From Ensifer adhaerens (GTDB taxonomy: Bacteria > Pseudomonadota > Alphaproteobacteria > Rhizobiales > Rhizobiaceae), in assembly GCA_900215285.1 (NCBI GenBank), contig OCMG01000004.1, forward strand, positions 3,394,001 to 3,458,000: 64,000 nucleotides of DNA, given 5' to 3'. Shown piece by piece: positions 24,670 to 35,132 of the stretch. The translations under genes were made by a program, and so were the position numbers. The notes beneath the pieces are model-generated. The model was given only the letters and a program-made list of their open reading frames with translations. It did no database searches and was not told the origin of the DNA. The first letter of the stretch is position 1. Every line of letters starts with the position of its first letter.

Positions 24670-27084
24670 ATGGCGGCGAGCGACGCGCCCTACATCTTCC
24701 TGGCCCTGATCGCGCCGTTTCTTGCGGCGGCGGTTGCGCCTGTTCTGACGCGGCTCATGGGGCATTGGGCGTCCGTGCCGCTGGCGCTGGTGCCGGCCGG
24801 TATCTTCGCCTTCTTCTGCCGGGCGCTGCCCGACGTGCAGGGCGGGCAGGCGCTGACGGGCGGCTATGTCTGGGTTCCCTCCTTCAATGTCAGCTATTCC
24901 TGGCTGATCGACGGGCTGTCGCTGACCTTCGTTCTCCTGATCTCCGGGATCGGCGCACTGATCGTGCTCTATTCGGGCGGCTATCTGAAAGGGCATCCAC
25001 AGCTCGGTCGGTTCTTCTCGTTCATCTTCCTGTTCATGGGCTCGATGCTGGGCGTCGTGGTGTCCGACAGTTTCCTGATGCTCTTCATCTACTGGGAACT
25101 GACCTCGATCACCTCCTTCCTGCTGATCGGCTTCGACCATTCGCGCGAGGCCTCGCGGCGGGCGGCGATCCAGGCGCTGGTCGTGACCGGCAGCGGCGGA
25201 CTGGCGCTGCTCGCCGGCCTGATCCTTGTCTGGAACATGACCGGCGTCAGCACGATCTCGCTGCTGATCGAATATGCGCAGGCGGTGAAGGCGAGCCCCT
25301 ATTTCTTCGCGGCGCTTCTCTTGATCCTGGGCGGCGCCTTCACGAAGTCGGCGCAGTTTCCGTTTCACTTCTGGCTGCCGAACGCGATGGAGGCCCCGAC
25401 GCCCGTTTCGGCCTATCTGCATTCCGCAACCATGGTGAAGGCGGGCGTGTTCCTGCTGCTCAGGCTGCAACCGGTGTTTGGCGATACTGCTGCCTGGGAG
25501 ACGATCCTTCCCGTTTTCGGGGCCGCGACGCTGCTTGCCGGCACGGTCATCGGTCTTCGGCAGACGGACCTGAAGCTGATGCTGGCCTATACGACCGTCG
25601 CCTCGCTCGGGCTCCTGGTCATGATGACGGGCTTCGGCACGCCGCATGCGATCGAGAGCGCGGTGCTCTACCTTCTGGCGCATGCGCTGTTCAAGGGCGC
25701 GCTGTTCATGGTGGCCGGCGCCGTCGACCACGAGGCGGGCACGCGCGACATCACGCGGCTGGGCGGGCTGTGGCGCGCCATGCCCCTCACCTTCGTCGCA
25801 GCCTTGCTGGCCGCGCTGTCCATGGGCGGGCTGCCGCCGTTTCTCGGCTTCCTCGCCAAGGAAGAGGTCTACGAGGCCCTGGCGGGCGACAATCCGCGCG
25901 CCATCGCCTTCACGCTGGCCGCCGTCATCGGCAACGGGCTGATGTTCGCACTGGCCTTCGCGGTGGCGCTGAAGCCCTTCATCGGGGCGGAACGGGCATT
26001 GCCGGGGCCGCACCATGGCTCGGCGCCCGCCTCTGCCGCGACCGGCAAGGTGGACGGCCCGCATATCCATGAAGCCCCCTTTCTCATGCTGGCAGGTCCG
26101 ATCACGCTGGCACTGACGGGTCTGTTGGCCGGCCTCTTCTCCGACGCGTTCCACGCTGCCATCTCCTCCCCCATGGCCTCGGCGATCGCGCATGAGGCGC
26201 GCACGGTCACCATCTCGGCCATGCCGCATCTGTCGTTGCCCTTGCTGCTGTCGCTCGCCACCATTGCGCTCGGTGTCGTCGTCTATCTGCTGCTGGATCG
26301 CGCCCGCGATGCGGCGGCGGCGGCGCTCGAGTCGATCGGCTGGGGACCGGACCAGGGCTTCGACCAGGCCATGCGCGGGCTGGTGCGGGGTGCATTCCTG
26401 ATCACGCGCGGCATCCAGACCGGACGGCTGGAAACCTATATCCTGGTGACCTTCATCGTGATCGCGGCATCCCTCCTCGTGCCCATGACGGTATTTTCCG
26501 AGTGGCCCGCGTTTCCGGCATGGCCGGCGGAGGCGGGCTTCCACGAATTAATGATTTTCGCCATCGCCGTCATCGGCCTGTTCGCCGTCGTCGTTGCCGC
26601 CGACCGTCTGACGGCGATCGTGTCGCTCGGCATTCAGGGCTTCTGCGTCGCCGTGATCTTCATGCTCTACGGCGCGCCGGATCTCGCCTTCACGCAGTTC
26701 ATGGTGGAAACGCTGTCCGTCGTGATCCTGGCGCTGGTCATGACCCGGCTCGACCTGCAGCCGAGCGACCATCGCTACGGCTTCGAACGCATCAAGGATG
26801 CGGCGATCGCCGTCGCCTGCGGCGTGGGCTTCTCCGCGCTGCTCATGCGCGCGGTGCAGGCGCCCTTCAACAACGAGCTGACCGACTTCTTCAATGCCTG
26901 GTCGAAGGTGGTGGCGCACGGGACGAATGTCGTCAATGTCATCATCGTCGACTTCCGCGGCACCGACACGCTGGGCGAGATCGCGGTCGTGACGATGACC
27001 GGCCTTGCCATTCTCGCGCTGATCCGCATCCGCGTGCATGGGACGGTCAAGCCGGCGGACAATGATCCGGAAAGGAGCGCCTGA
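24670..27084 (+). CDS. mrpA: Mrp Na+(K+)/H+ antiporter subunit A
   Basis: 804 aa with about 20 membrane helices, the normal length for a separate MrpA. The NuoL-like core (120-430) carries FWEL-type residues ([22 protein letters not shown]) and [30 protein letters not shown] in pieces, with conserved Glu/Lys/His for proton movement. The C-terminal third contains the MbhE/MnhB-like part ([20 protein letters not shown]). Part of the seven-subunit complex in the inner membrane that extrudes Na+ or K+ at high pH. The mrpB start overlaps the stop. Confidence 0.93.
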   Translation: MAASDAPYIFLALIAPFLAAAVAPVLTRLMGHWASVPLALVPAGIFAFFCRALPDVQGGQALTGGYVWVPSFNVSYSWLIDGLSLTFVLLISGIGALIVLYSGGYLKGHPQLGRFFSFIFLFMGSMLGVVVSDSFLMLFIYWELTSITSFLLIGFDHSREASRRAAIQALVVTGSGGLALLAGLILVWNMTGVSTISLLIEYAQAVKASPYFFAALLLILGGAFTKSAQFPFHFWLPNAMEAPTPVSAYLHSATMVKAGVFLLLRLQPVFGDTAAWETILPVFGAATLLAGTVIGLRQTDLKLMLAYTTVASLGLLVMMTGFGTPHAIESAVLYLLAHALFKGALFMVAGAVDHEAGTRDITRLGGLWRAMPLTFVAALLAALSMGGLPPFLGFLAKEEVYEALAGDNPRAIAFTLAAVIGNGLMFALAFAVALKPFIGAERALPGPHHGSAPASAATGKVDGPHIHEAPFLMLAGPITLALTGLLAGLFSDAFHAAISSPMASAIAHEARTVTISAMPHLSLPLLLSLATIALGVVVYLLLDRARDAAAAALESIGWGPDQGFDQAMRGLVRGAFLITRGIQTGRLETYILVTFIVIAASLLVPMTVFSEWPAFPAWPAEAGFHELMIFAIAVIGLFAVVVAADRLTAIVSLGIQGFCVAVIFMLYGAPDLAFTQFMVETLSVVILALVMTRLDLQPSDHRYGFERIKDAAIAVACGVGFSALLMRAVQAPFNNELTDFFNAWSKVVAHGTNVVNVIIVDFRGTDTLGEIAVVTMTGLAILALIRIRVHGTVKPADNDPERSA

Positions 27085-27542
27085 TGGCAGAACGGGGCGG
27101 CATGCGGAGTCCCGCGCGCGGGATGGACACGCTGATCTTCGGCACGATGGCGCCCTATCTGACGGCGCTGATGGTGCTCTTCTCGGTCTTCGTGCTGCTG
27201 CGCGGGCATAACCAGCCCGGCGGCGGTTTCATCGGCGGGCTGATTGCGGCCTCGGCCTTCGCGATCCTCGGCATTGCCAATGGCGTGTCATCGGTACGGC
27301 GGGCGCTGTGGTTCGATCCGATCACGATTGCGGCGGCGGGACTGGCGGTGGCGGCGCTGGCCGGCCTCATGTCGCTGTTCGAAGACGTGCCGTTCATGAC
27401 GGCGCTCTGGGTGTTTCCGAACGTGTTCGGCACGGAAGTGGCGCTCTCGACACCGATGATGTTCGATATCGGCGTCTATCTGGTCGTGACGGGCGCCATC
27501 ACCACCATCGCGCTGGCGCTTGAAGAGCGGGAGGACGACTGA
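27084..27542 (+). CDS. mrpB: Mrp antiporter subunit B
   Basis: 152 aa with four membrane helices. The conserved [22 protein letters not shown] loop near residues 49-70 is diagnostic of MrpB/MnhB. It starts directly at the end of mrpA (one-base overlap at 27084) and is followed by mrpC after 2 bases. It is required for assembly of the antiporter rather than forming a separate pump. Confidence 0.93.
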   Translation: MAERGGMRSPARGMDTLIFGTMAPYLTALMVLFSVFVLLRGHNQPGGGFIGGLIAASAFAILGIANGVSSVRRALWFDPITIAAAGLAVAALAGLMSLFEDVPFMTALWVFPNVFGTEVALSTPMMFDIGVYLVVTGAITTIALALEEREDD

Positions 27543-27544
27543 GC

Positions 27545-27922
27545 ATGGAAGGCTTCATGGCGTTCATTGTCGGCATCTTCTTCGCCATCGCGATCTATCT
27601 GATGCTGTCGAAATACATCATTCGCATCCTGATCGGCGTCGCCATTCTCGGCAATGCGGTCAATATGCTGCTGTTCGTCGCCGGACGCGTGACGCGCGAA
27701 GTGCCGCCGATCATCGGCAAGGACATGGAGACGCTGCCGGCCAGCGCTGCCAATCCGCTGCCGCAGGCGCTGATCCTGACGGCCATCGTCATTTCGTTCT
27801 CCTTCTTCGCTTTCCTGCTGGTGCTCGCCTATCGTACCTATCAGGCGCTGAAGACCGACGACACGCATGAAATGCGTCTCGCCGAGCCGGAAGACGCATC
27901 GCCACCGCCGCTCGGCTACTGA
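27545..27922 (+). CDS. mrpC: Mrp antiporter subunit C
   Basis: 125 aa with three membrane helices, homologous to NuoK. The segment LIGVAILGNAVNMLLFVAG and the later PLPQALILTAIVISFSFFAFLL are typical of MrpC/MnhC. The C-terminus is an acidic cytoplasmic tail (EMRLAEPEDASPPPLGY). It follows mrpB by 2 bases and precedes mrpD by 21. Confidence 0.93.
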   Translation: MEGFMAFIVGIFFAIAIYLMLSKYIIRILIGVAILGNAVNMLLFVAGRVTREVPPIIGKDMETLPASAANPLPQALILTAIVISFSFFAFLLVLAYRTYQALKTDDTHEMRLAEPEDASPPPLGY

Positions 27923-27943
27923 CGCGAAGGACAAGAACAGCAG

Positions 27944-29506
27944 ATGGCCGCCAGCAGCATACCCATGGAAACGCTCGAGAAGTCGATGGTGCTCGCGCCG
28001 GTGCCGGGCGCCCATTGGCTCGTCATCGCGCCGCCCGTCTGGTGCATGCTCGTCGGCGCGATCCTCATCATGCTGCGCAAGCGCGATCGCCTGCAGGCAT
28101 CGCTGGCGATCCCGGCGCTGGCGATCCTTGCCTTCATCGATGCCGCATTGCTGGTCGCGGTGATGCGCGAGGGCCCGATCACCATGGTCATGGGCCGCTG
28201 GCTGCCGCCCTTCGGCATCGCCTTCACCGTCGACCTGACCGGCGCGCTGTTTAACCTGGCGACCGGCCTCGCGGCGCTGGCCGGCGGGGTCCATGCGCTG
28301 GGCGATGTCGACAAGACGCGTCGCACCTACGGCTTCTTCCCCTTCCTGTTCCTGATGGTGGGTGGAGTTTCCGGGGCGTTCCTGACCGGCGATATCTTCA
28401 ACCTCTATGTCTGGTTCGAAGTTCTGCTGATCTCCTCCTTCGGCCTCCTCATTCTCGGCTCGGAGCGGGAGCAACTCGACGGCGCGACGAAATACGCGAT
28501 CCTCAACCTCATCGGCACGACGCTGTTCCTGATTGCGGTCGGGATACTCTATGCCGTCTTCGGCACGCTCAACATGGCCGATATCGCCGCGAAGGCGCCG
28601 AGGCTTGGCTCCACCGCGCCGATGATGACGCTCGGCCTCGTCTTCATCGCCGCCTTTTCGATGAAGGCTGCCGCCTTTCCGGTCAATTTCTGGCTTCCGG
28701 CCTCCTATCACACGCCGCGCATCGTCGTGGCCGGGCTCTTTGCCGGCCTGCTGACCAAGGTCGGCGTCTATGCGCTGGTCCGCGTCATGGTCATGATGTT
28801 TCCGGAGGAAGGAAACGCCTATGCGCTGCTGATCGGGGTTGTTGCCGTCGCCACCATGCTGACCGGCGCGCTCGGCGCACTCGCGCAGGCCGATCTGAGG
28901 CGGATGATGGGTTACATGGTGATCAGCGGCATCGGCATCATGCTGAGCGGCGTGTCGCTCGGCGGACAGACGGCGATTGCGGGCACCATCCTCTACGCAC
29001 TCCATTCGATGATCGTGATGCTGGCGCTCTATCTGGTGGCCGGCGTGGCGGGCCGCATGGGCGGCTCGTTCTCGCTGCACGACCTTTCCGGACTGTATGC
29101 GCGAAGCCCGCTTTTCGCGGCCATCACGCTGGCGCTTTTCCTCTCCGTCTCGGGGCTGCCGCCCCTGTCCGGTTTCTGGCCGAAGGCCATGCTCGTCAAG
29201 GCAGCCTTCGATTTCGGTGCGTGGTGGCAGGGAACCGCGATCCTCGTTTCCGGCCTGCTGACGACGATTGCCGCCATGCGCGCCTTCGCGCTCGGCTGGT
29301 GGCGGATGCCGGCGTCCGGAGAGGCAGCGCCCATGCGGATGCAGGCCAGCGAACTGATCCCGCTTGCCGGGCTGACGCTTGCCTCGCTTGCCGTCGGGCT
29401 CTATCCGGAACCGCTTCTGGCGCTGGCGCAGGCGGCGGCGAACGGGCTCATGGATCCGACCGCCTATATCCATTCCGTCTTCCCGCATGGGGGTCAAACG
29501 CCATGA
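27944..29506 (+). CDS. mrpD: Mrp antiporter subunit D
   Basis: 520 aa with about 14 membrane helices, the NuoN/NuoL-like proton channel subunit. Conserved parts: NLYVWFEVLLISSFGLLILG (Glu in helix 5), SMKAAAFPVNFWLPASYHT and LTKVGVYALVRV with the key Lys, and GLPPLSGFWPKAMLVKAAF. The stop overlaps the mrpE ATG (ATGA at 29503-29506). AAGGACAAGAACAGC precedes the start. Confidence 0.93.
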   Translation: MAASSIPMETLEKSMVLAPVPGAHWLVIAPPVWCMLVGAILIMLRKRDRLQASLAIPALAILAFIDAALLVAVMREGPITMVMGRWLPPFGIAFTVDLTGALFNLATGLAALAGGVHALGDVDKTRRTYGFFPFLFLMVGGVSGAFLTGDIFNLYVWFEVLLISSFGLLILGSEREQLDGATKYAILNLIGTTLFLIAVGILYAVFGTLNMADIAAKAPRLGSTAPMMTLGLVFIAAFSMKAAAFPVNFWLPASYHTPRIVVAGLFAGLLTKVGVYALVRVMVMMFPEEGNAYALLIGVVAVATMLTGALGALAQADLRRMMGYMVISGIGIMLSGVSLGGQTAIAGTILYALHSMIVMLALYLVAGVAGRMGGSFSLHDLSGLYARSPLFAAITLALFLSVSGLPPLSGFWPKAMLVKAAFDFGAWWQGTAILVSGLLTTIAAMRAFALGWWRMPASGEAAPMRMQASELIPLAGLTLASLAVGLYPEPLLALAQAAANGLMDPTAYIHSVFPHGGQTP

Positions 29507-29976
29507 CGCGACTGGTGGTGCTCATTTTCTTCACGCTGGCCTGGGCCGCGGTGACCGGCTCCTTCACGCTGCTGAACCTCGTCTTCGGGATGCTCCTGTC
29601 CGCCGTCGCGCTGTTTCTCATCCGGGAGGCCGTTCAACCCAGCAAGATCGCCATCCGACCGCTCGGCGTCCTGGCACTGACGCTTCTCTTCTTCAAGGAA
29701 CTGGCGCTTTCCGCCTTCAAGGTGGCGGTGCTGGTGACCCGGCGCAGGATGGATATCAAGCCCGGCATCTTCGCCTTTCCGCTGAAGGTCGATCGCGATT
29801 TCGAAATCACGCTGCTGGCCAATCTCATCACGCTGACGCCGGGCACGCTCTCGGTCGACGTCTCGGACGACCGTCGATTCCTCTATGTGCATGCCCTCGA
29901 CTGCGCCGACGCGGATGCGGCGATCCGTGACATTGCCGACGGGTTCGAGGCGAAAATCCTGGAGGCGTTCCGATGA
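29503..29976 (+). CDS. mrpE: Mrp antiporter subunit E
   Basis: 157 aa. Two or three N-terminal membrane helices are followed by a cytoplasmic domain. [15 protein letters not shown] near residues 105-120 is the MrpE hallmark. Overlaps at both ends (mrpD and mrpF) by four bases indicate one polycistronic unit. Confidence 0.93.
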   Translation: MTRLVVLIFFTLAWAAVTGSFTLLNLVFGMLLSAVALFLIREAVQPSKIAIRPLGVLALTLLFFKELALSAFKVAVLVTRRRMDIKPGIFAFPLKVDRDFEITLLANLITLTPGTLSVDVSDDRRFLYVHALDCADADAAIRDIADGFEAKILEAFR

Positions 29977-30338
29977 CGGCTGGCGACCAGATCCTTTACT
30001 GGGCGACCGGGTTCGCGCTGATCGCGCTGCCGATCGCCTTCCTCATGACGGCCATTCGCGTGATCGTGGGACCGAGCCTGCCCGACAGGGTGGTGGCGCT
30101 CGACATGCTGGTGGCGATCGCCATCGGCTTCATCGCGGTGATCGCCCTGAAGACGGGTTTTCATCTCTATATCGACATCGCCATGGCGCTCGGTCTGGTC
30201 GGCTTTCTGGCGACGATCGCCTTCGCGCGCTTCATCCTGACCACCGCGGGGAAGGCCAAGGCCGGCGTGCCGAAGCCCGGCGTCGCCGCCAAGGGCAAGG
30301 TGAAACGCAAAGCGGTGACGGGACGGAGGAAGACATGA
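29973..30338 (+). CDS. mrpF: Mrp antiporter subunit F with basic C-terminal tail
   Basis: 121 aa. Three membrane helices include [22 protein letters not shown], the MrpF motif. The usual protein ends near residue 92; here an extra tail of about 28 residues ([20 protein letters not shown] onward) is strongly basic and probably cytoplasmic. It overlaps mrpE and mrpG by four bases each. Confidence 0.92.
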   Translation: MTAGDQILYWATGFALIALPIAFLMTAIRVIVGPSLPDRVVALDMLVAIAIGFIAVIALKTGFHLYIDIAMALGLVGFLATIAFARFILTTAGKAKAGVPKPGVAAKGKVKRKAVTGRRKT

Positions 30339-30685
30339 CGCTCTGGCTTGCCATTCCGGTCGGCATTCTTCTCGTCGGCGGGTCGCTTTTCGCGCTGCTG
30401 GCGGCGCTGGGTCTCCTGCGCCTGCCCGATGTCTATACGCGCATGCATGCCGCGTCCAAGGCGGGAACGGTGGGCTCGGGGCTGATGCTTTTGGCGGCCG
30501 GTCTCGGATCGCAGGATCCGGCCATCCTCGTGCGGGCTCTTGCGGGCTTCGTCTTCTTCATCCTGACGGCACCGGTGTCGGCCCATCTGCTGGCGCGCGC
30601 CGCACACCTGTCGCGCGTTCCTCTCGATCGCGCCAGCGTGCGCGACGATTACCGTCGTGACGAGGATCGCGCCCGGTTGAAATAG
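30335..30685 (+). CDS. mrpG: Mrp antiporter subunit G
   Basis: 116 aa with three membrane helices. [23 protein letters not shown] is the MrpG signature, and [18 protein letters not shown] closes the third helix. It completes the mrpABCDEFG order without fusions. No terminator hairpin with U-run is visible directly after the stop. Confidence 0.93.
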   Translation: MTLWLAIPVGILLVGGSLFALLAALGLLRLPDVYTRMHAASKAGTVGSGLMLLAAGLGSQDPAILVRALAGFVFFILTAPVSAHLLARAAHLSRVPLDRASVRDDYRRDEDRARLK

Positions 30686-31078
30686 TTGCATGGGCGCTAC
30701 AACTCGAAAGACAGAACGTTCTAATTCGGGACTTGGTTCAGCGATTGGTGAACATTCCGCGTGTTCTATTCCTGTATCGTTCAGGGCAATTGTTACGGAT
30801 TGGTTAGAATTGGTAAATTCGCCTTACTGCCGTATGGACTTTTACTGAAACAGTGGTAATCACGACGACTGTAAAGGTTTTGCTTCGCCGGAAATTCCTC
30901 TCCATGCCTTTGTGCCAAGAGGATTATGCAGAAACTAAGTGGACATAGACTTCGATGCGTCCAAGGGTCGGCGTCGGCAAGACCATAGTTTTTTCACGAC
31001 TGTCCGTCGCGCGATGGGCGGAACTAGCATTGTGAAAGGCGCGCTTCGGGCGCTTCTCACCATCTCTAGGAGAATAAG
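30686..31078. promoter_or_regulatory. AT-rich leader and promoter region of mucR
   Basis: A 393-base gap, clearly more AT-rich than its surroundings. It holds the palindrome AGAACGTTCT (30713-30722), an inverted repeat GTTCA-N8-TGAAC (30736-30753) and ATTGGTTAGAATTGGTAAATT-like direct repeats near 30796-30820. MucR proteins bind AT-rich targets and repress their own gene (family knowledge), so self-control here is plausible. AGGAG precedes the mucR start. Confidence 0.45.
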
Positions 31079-31510
31079 ATGACAGAAAACGCAAAAACCC
31101 CGGATCAGGGACTACTCGTGGAACTGACCTCGGATATCGTGTCGGCCTATGTCGGCAACCATGTCGTTCCTGCGAGCGATCTTCCGAACCTGATTGCCGA
31201 GGTCTTCGGCGCCCTGTCGCATACCTCCTCCCCCGCCCCGGCGGCTGCCATTGTCGAAAAGCCGAAGCCGGCCGTGTCGGTTCGCCGCTCGGTGCAGGAC
31301 GACCAGATAACATGCCTGGAATGCGGCGGCTCGTTCAAGTCGCTGAAGCGCCACCTCATGACACACCACAACCTCACCCCCGAGCAGTATCGCGAAAAGT
31401 GGGATCTGGCAGCAGACTATCCGATGGTCGCGCCGGCCTATGCGCAGGCCCGTTCGCGCCTCGCCAAGGAAATGGGCCTTGGCCAGAGCCGCAAGGGTCG
31501 CGGCCGCTAA
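31079..31510 (+). CDS. mucR: MucR/Ros-family zinc-finger regulator
   Basis: 143 aa. MucR is a global regulator of exopolysaccharide, motility and cell-cycle genes in rhizobia. The N-terminal half ([19 protein letters not shown]) is the oligomerisation segment. The zinc finger is [19 protein letters not shown] (C-x2-C-x9-H-x4-H), followed by [19 protein letters not shown], the conserved DNA-binding extension. Length is exactly that of the family. A strong terminator follows at 31577. Confidence 0.95.
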   Translation: MTENAKTPDQGLLVELTSDIVSAYVGNHVVPASDLPNLIAEVFGALSHTSSPAPAAAIVEKPKPAVSVRRSVQDDQITCLECGGSFKSLKRHLMTHHNLTPEQYREKWDLAADYPMVAPAYAQARSRLAKEMGLGQSRKGRGR

Positions 31511-31576
31511 GATCTGAACATGCCACGCAATGCCTTTCGGGGCTCTTGCGATCCGGACATGCGTTGACGACAATGA

Positions 31577-31620
31577 AGCGTGGATGCGATTCCAGGGGAT
31601 CGCATCCACGCTTTTTTCTT
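31577..31620 (+). terminator. Rho-independent terminator after mucR
   Basis: A perfect stem, AGCGTGGATGCGAT with ATCGCATCCACGCT, and a short loop, followed by TTTTTTCTTTTC. Confidence 0.92.
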
Positions 31621-31699
31621 TTCTTTTTTGCGTTGCGCCTGTCGCGTGGAGCCCGCGATGCCGGGGCGCGACACGCTTTGAACCTGGGGGCAGGACCGA

Positions 31700-32377
31700 A
31701 TGCTGACGATCTATGGTGTCTATCTGTCGCGCGCGTCGCGGGTCTACTGGGCTGCCGAGGAGCTTGGCATTCCCTTCACGGCCGTGAAGGTCACACAGGC
31801 GCGATATCTGAAGGACCCCTTCGCCGAAGACGCGCCTTTCAACACCCGCTCCCCCGATTTCCTTGCCGTCAATCCGTTGGCGCAAATTCCCGCCATCGAC
31901 GATGATGGTCTGGTTCTGACCGAGTCGCTTGCCATCACGCTCTATCTCGCCAAGAAGAATGGCGGCCCGCTCGCCCCGGCCAATATCGCCGAGGAGGGCG
32001 AGATGCTGCGCTGGACGCTCTGGGCCGCGACCGAGCTTGAGCCGCAGACGGTGCAGATCGTGCTCGTTCACGACGCGGGCCAGGAAACGAGCGAGGGCGG
32101 CCGCAAGGCGATTTCGGTTGCGAGCCGGATGCTGAAAATGCCGCTCGCCGCTCTGGAACTGCATCTGGCCGGGCGCGACTATCTCGTCGGCGACCGCTTC
32201 ACCATCGCCGATCTCAACGTGGCGGAAGTGATGCGCTACGCCATGGGCGAGCCGAAGCTGTTCGAGGACAAGCCGAATATCCGCGCCTGGTACGAGACCT
32301 GCCATAACCGCCCGGCATTCGAAAAGATGATGGCAGGCCGGCGGGCGGAGGCGGAGGCGCTGAGCGCGGCGGGATAA
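31700..32377 (+). CDS. Glutathione S-transferase family protein
   Basis: 225 aa. The thioredoxin-like N-domain (1-85) contains [20 protein letters not shown] followed by AITLYLAKK, where the cis-Pro and Glu-Ser bind glutathione. The C-terminal helical domain (95-215) has the usual [34 protein letters not shown] occupies the catalytic region; its Ser residues are candidates. Substrate unknown. A G-rich GGGGGCAGGACCGA precedes the ATG. The adjacent GST-fold gene at 34412 belongs to a different subgroup. Confidence 0.88.
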   Translation: MLTIYGVYLSRASRVYWAAEELGIPFTAVKVTQARYLKDPFAEDAPFNTRSPDFLAVNPLAQIPAIDDDGLVLTESLAITLYLAKKNGGPLAPANIAEEGEMLRWTLWAATELEPQTVQIVLVHDAGQETSEGGRKAISVASRMLKMPLAALELHLAGRDYLVGDRFTIADLNVAEVMRYAMGEPKLFEDKPNIRAWYETCHNRPAFEKMMAGRRAEAEALSAAG

Positions 32378-32434
32378 AGAGCGACCCGCCAGCGAGGCGT
32401 CGCTTTCGCTGCGGCTTGCGGCACCCCCCTCACC

Positions 32435-34339
32435 TCACAGGAATGGTGCCTGCCGCGCCGGCAGGGCCTCGACGTCGATGTGATCGGGGGCGAGGCCGGC
32501 CCGCGCACGTTCCGCCATCATCTCATAGGCGCGTTCGAGATGGAGGGTGAAACGTTCGCTGTCGAAGAGCGGCTGGATGCGGGTGTTTTGCGCCAGTTTT
32601 GTCCGCAGGTCCGCCCGACGCTCCGGGTCGTCGTGCAGCGCCACGGCGAGGTCGGCATAAGCGGCGCGGTCGTGGACGGCGAGTTGCGGAAGTCCGATGG
32701 CGTGAAGCAGGCTTTCGGCGACGCGCGAGGTGAAGCTATTGCCGGACAGCGCCACCACCGGAACGCCAGCCCAGAGCGCATCGGAGGTCGTCGTGTGGCC
32801 GTTGCAGGGGAAGGTGTCGAGAGCAAGGTCCGCGAGCGCCATCCGGTCGACATGCTTTTCATAGGCGATCGCTTCGGCAAAGACGAGACGATCCGGCCCG
32901 ATGCCGTCGCGGGCGAAGGCCGCCAGCAGGTTGGCGCGGGCGGAGACCGGCGCCAGACACCAGAAAATGCTGCCGGGCGTGCGCGCCAGGATCTGAGCCC
33001 ACAAGCCGACCATTTCCCGATTGATCTTCATGACATTGTTGAAGGAGGCGAAGACGACGGCGCCTTCCGGCAGGCCATGATCGGCGCGACGGGCGGAACC
33101 CGGACGGGCTCGCGCCGCGCTGTCGTTGGCCTGATAGGTTTCCGGCAACCGGCAGAGCCTCTCCTCGTAGAAGGGCCGCGAACTGTCCGGCGTGACGATC
33201 GGGTCCGTGATGGCATAGTCGAGCCCGACGCCCGGCACCGAACCGGGAAAGCCGAGCCAGGTCGCCTTGACCGGAGCATCCGAGAGAGACACGATGCCCA
33301 GCCTGTGACCACCGGTAAAGCCCTTCAGGTCGACCAGGATATCGGCGCGCCATTCGGAGATCGCCCGTGCGGCGGCGGCGTCGTCGAGGTCGCGTAGCGG
33401 TATGATGGCCTGCCTGAGCACATCCGGCCAGGCTTCCTGCTCCGCCGAGTGATCGGCGGCGGTGTGGCAGAAGAGGCCGATCTCGAAGCGGGTGCGGTCA
33501 TGCGCCATCAGCACTTCGCGCAGGAGTATCATCGTGGCGTGGCCGTAGAAGTCGCCGGAGAGATAGCCGACGCGTATTTTCTCGTGCGCCGCGCCAAAGC
33601 GCCGGCGGGCGGGTGTGTAGCCGTTGATCTGCCGGGACAAAAGGAAATGATCGAGACCGGGGCGCATATTGGCCGCCTCGTCATCCGACCACATGAGCCG
33701 GCGATGCATAGACTGTGCGGCGAACATGTTCTGCCCGGCATCGTCGCCCTCGTCCATGATGCGGCGCAGGCAATCGGCCTGGATATCGAAATCGCACAGA
33801 TCGAGCGCGGCGTTGAAGCGCTCGGCATTGAGCATGCCGTCGGAGGGGAAATGCTGCAGCGCTGCATCCAGAAGCGGCAGCATCCGGTCAATGCTGTTGG
33901 CGCTGCGCAATACCGTCACGCCCAGCATGACCTGCGCCGGGTCTGCCGGGTCGAGCCGCGAGACGAAATCGGCGGCTTCCGCGCCACGACCGGCGCCCTG
34001 CAGGGCGCTCACGATGGCGCTGGCCAGAGCCGGGTCCTCTGTGACGGACTGCAGAATCTCGACACCAGCCTCGGCAAGACGCGTGGTCTCGCCGGCCTGA
34101 TCCAGCATGCGCCCCGCCAGCCGCAGCAGTAGCGCCTTGTCGGCCCCGGGCATGCGGGCAGCGCGCAGGAAGGTTTCGCCGGCGGCGCGGGATTCGCCTC
34201 GCCGCGCGAAGATATTGGCCTTCAGCGCCAGCGCCTGCAGCGGCATGGCGGTGTCCGGCATATGCGACAGGAGCTGGAGCGCACGTTCGAAATCTCCCGC
34301 CTGATAGGCCGCGACTGCTTCGACCAGATATTGCTGCAT
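32435..34339 (-). CDS. O-GlcNAc-transferase-like (SPINDLY type) TPR glycosyltransferase
   Basis: 634 aa. The N-terminal 220 residues form TPR-like helices (AVAAYQAGDFERALQLLSHM). The catalytic region is GT41-like: RVGYLSGDFYGHATMILLRE, DILVDLKGFTGGHRLGI, APVKATWLGFPGSVPG and FASFNNVMKINREMVGLWAQ, then the nucleotide-sugar pocket DTFPCNGHTTTSDALWAGVP. It may transfer a sugar to cytoplasmic or exported proteins; the acceptor is unknown. There are no flagellin or polysaccharide genes next to it. The gene is monocistronic, with a GST gene upstream 72 bases away. Confidence 0.87.
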   Translation of the reverse strand: MQQYLVEAVAAYQAGDFERALQLLSHMPDTAMPLQALALKANIFARRGESRAAGETFLRAARMPGADKALLLRLAGRMLDQAGETTRLAEAGVEILQSVTEDPALASAIVSALQGAGRGAEAADFVSRLDPADPAQVMLGVTVLRSANSIDRMLPLLDAALQHFPSDGMLNAERFNAALDLCDFDIQADCLRRIMDEGDDAGQNMFAAQSMHRRLMWSDDEAANMRPGLDHFLLSRQINGYTPARRRFGAAHEKIRVGYLSGDFYGHATMILLREVLMAHDRTRFEIGLFCHTAADHSAEQEAWPDVLRQAIIPLRDLDDAAAARAISEWRADILVDLKGFTGGHRLGIVSLSDAPVKATWLGFPGSVPGVGLDYAITDPIVTPDSSRPFYEERLCRLPETYQANDSAARARPGSARRADHGLPEGAVVFASFNNVMKINREMVGLWAQILARTPGSIFWCLAPVSARANLLAAFARDGIGPDRLVFAEAIAYEKHVDRMALADLALDTFPCNGHTTTSDALWAGVPVVALSGNSFTSRVAESLLHAIGLPQLAVHDRAAYADLAVALHDDPERRADLRTKLAQNTRIQPLFDSERFTLHLERAYEMMAERARAGLAPDHIDVEALPARQAPFL

Positions 34340-34411
34340 GCGCCATTGTCCGTTTTGAGCTGCGCCGATCCTACCGGCCGCCGCTTGCCCGAAACGGGCG
34401 GCGCGCAGGGC

Positions 34412-35029
34412 TCAGAGCGTGACGGCCAGCGCAGCCTTGACCGCCGGGCGCTCGCTCATGCGCTTGAAATGGTCGTGCACGCGGGGGAAATTGGCGATGT
34501 CGACGCCATCGCCCTTCAGCCATGTGCAAAGCGTGAAGAGATAGGGATCGGCGATGGAATAATTATCTCCCATGACCCATGGCCCCTTGAACATGGTCGT
34601 TTCGATCAGGTTGAAGCACTCGGTCATATTGCCCGGCACGCGACGCTTCATGTCCTCGATCGAGCTTTCCTCATCCGCCCAGCGGCTGCCGCGGGGGCGA
34701 TGGGCATGTGCGACATGGACGGTGGACGAGAGATAGGCGTTGAAGGCCTGGAGTTCGGCAAGGGCGAACGGATCGGCAAGCGGCGCGAGGCCGACCTGCG
34801 GGGCGATCTGGGCAAGATAGAGCAGAATGGCCGGTGTTTCGGTCAGGATGCCCTGATGGGACTTGAGCGCAGGGACCCTTCCCTTGGGATTGACGGCGAG
34901 GAATTCCGGCTTGCGTTGTTCACCTTCGGCAAAGTTCACGACATGCACCGTGTGGTCGATATCCGCCTCCTTCAACGTGATCAGCGAGGCAAGCGAACAG
35001 GTTCCGGGGGCGTGAAAGAGGGTCAGCAT
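34412..35029 (-). CDS. Glutathione S-transferase family protein (GstA-like)
   Basis: 205 aa. MLTLFHAPGTCSLASLITLKE is typical of bacterial beta-class GSTs, with the Cys/Ser of PGTCSLA at the active site, and NPKGRVPALKSHQGILTETP carries the cis-Pro and Glu-Thr of the glutathione site. The C-domain has MGDNYSIADPYLFTL. The start at 35029 is chosen because an upstream ATG (35077) only adds a non-family 16-residue extension. Probable detoxification enzyme, substrate unknown. Confidence 0.88.
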   Translation of the reverse strand: MLTLFHAPGTCSLASLITLKEADIDHTVHVVNFAEGEQRKPEFLAVNPKGRVPALKSHQGILTETPAILLYLAQIAPQVGLAPLADPFALAELQAFNAYLSSTVHVAHAHRPRGSRWADEESSIEDMKRRVPGNMTECFNLIETTMFKGPWVMGDNYSIADPYLFTLCTWLKGDGVDIANFPRVHDHFKRMSERPAVKAALAVTL

Positions 35030-35132
35030 GCATGTCTCCGACGTTTCAGGTGATGCGGCGATCATGCTCAAAAACACCTTGCGAACAAGCCAGTTCCGCT
35101 GATCAAACGATCAAATGGCTTGAACGGAGCCT

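Noticed and set aside
24652..29497. Very long minus-strand open frames antisense to mrpA and mrpD (over 600 codons each)
   Set aside because: The plus-strand proteins are clear Mrp subunits with tight overlaps. The antisense frames are Arg/Gln/Gly-rich, match no family and result from high-GC codon bias.
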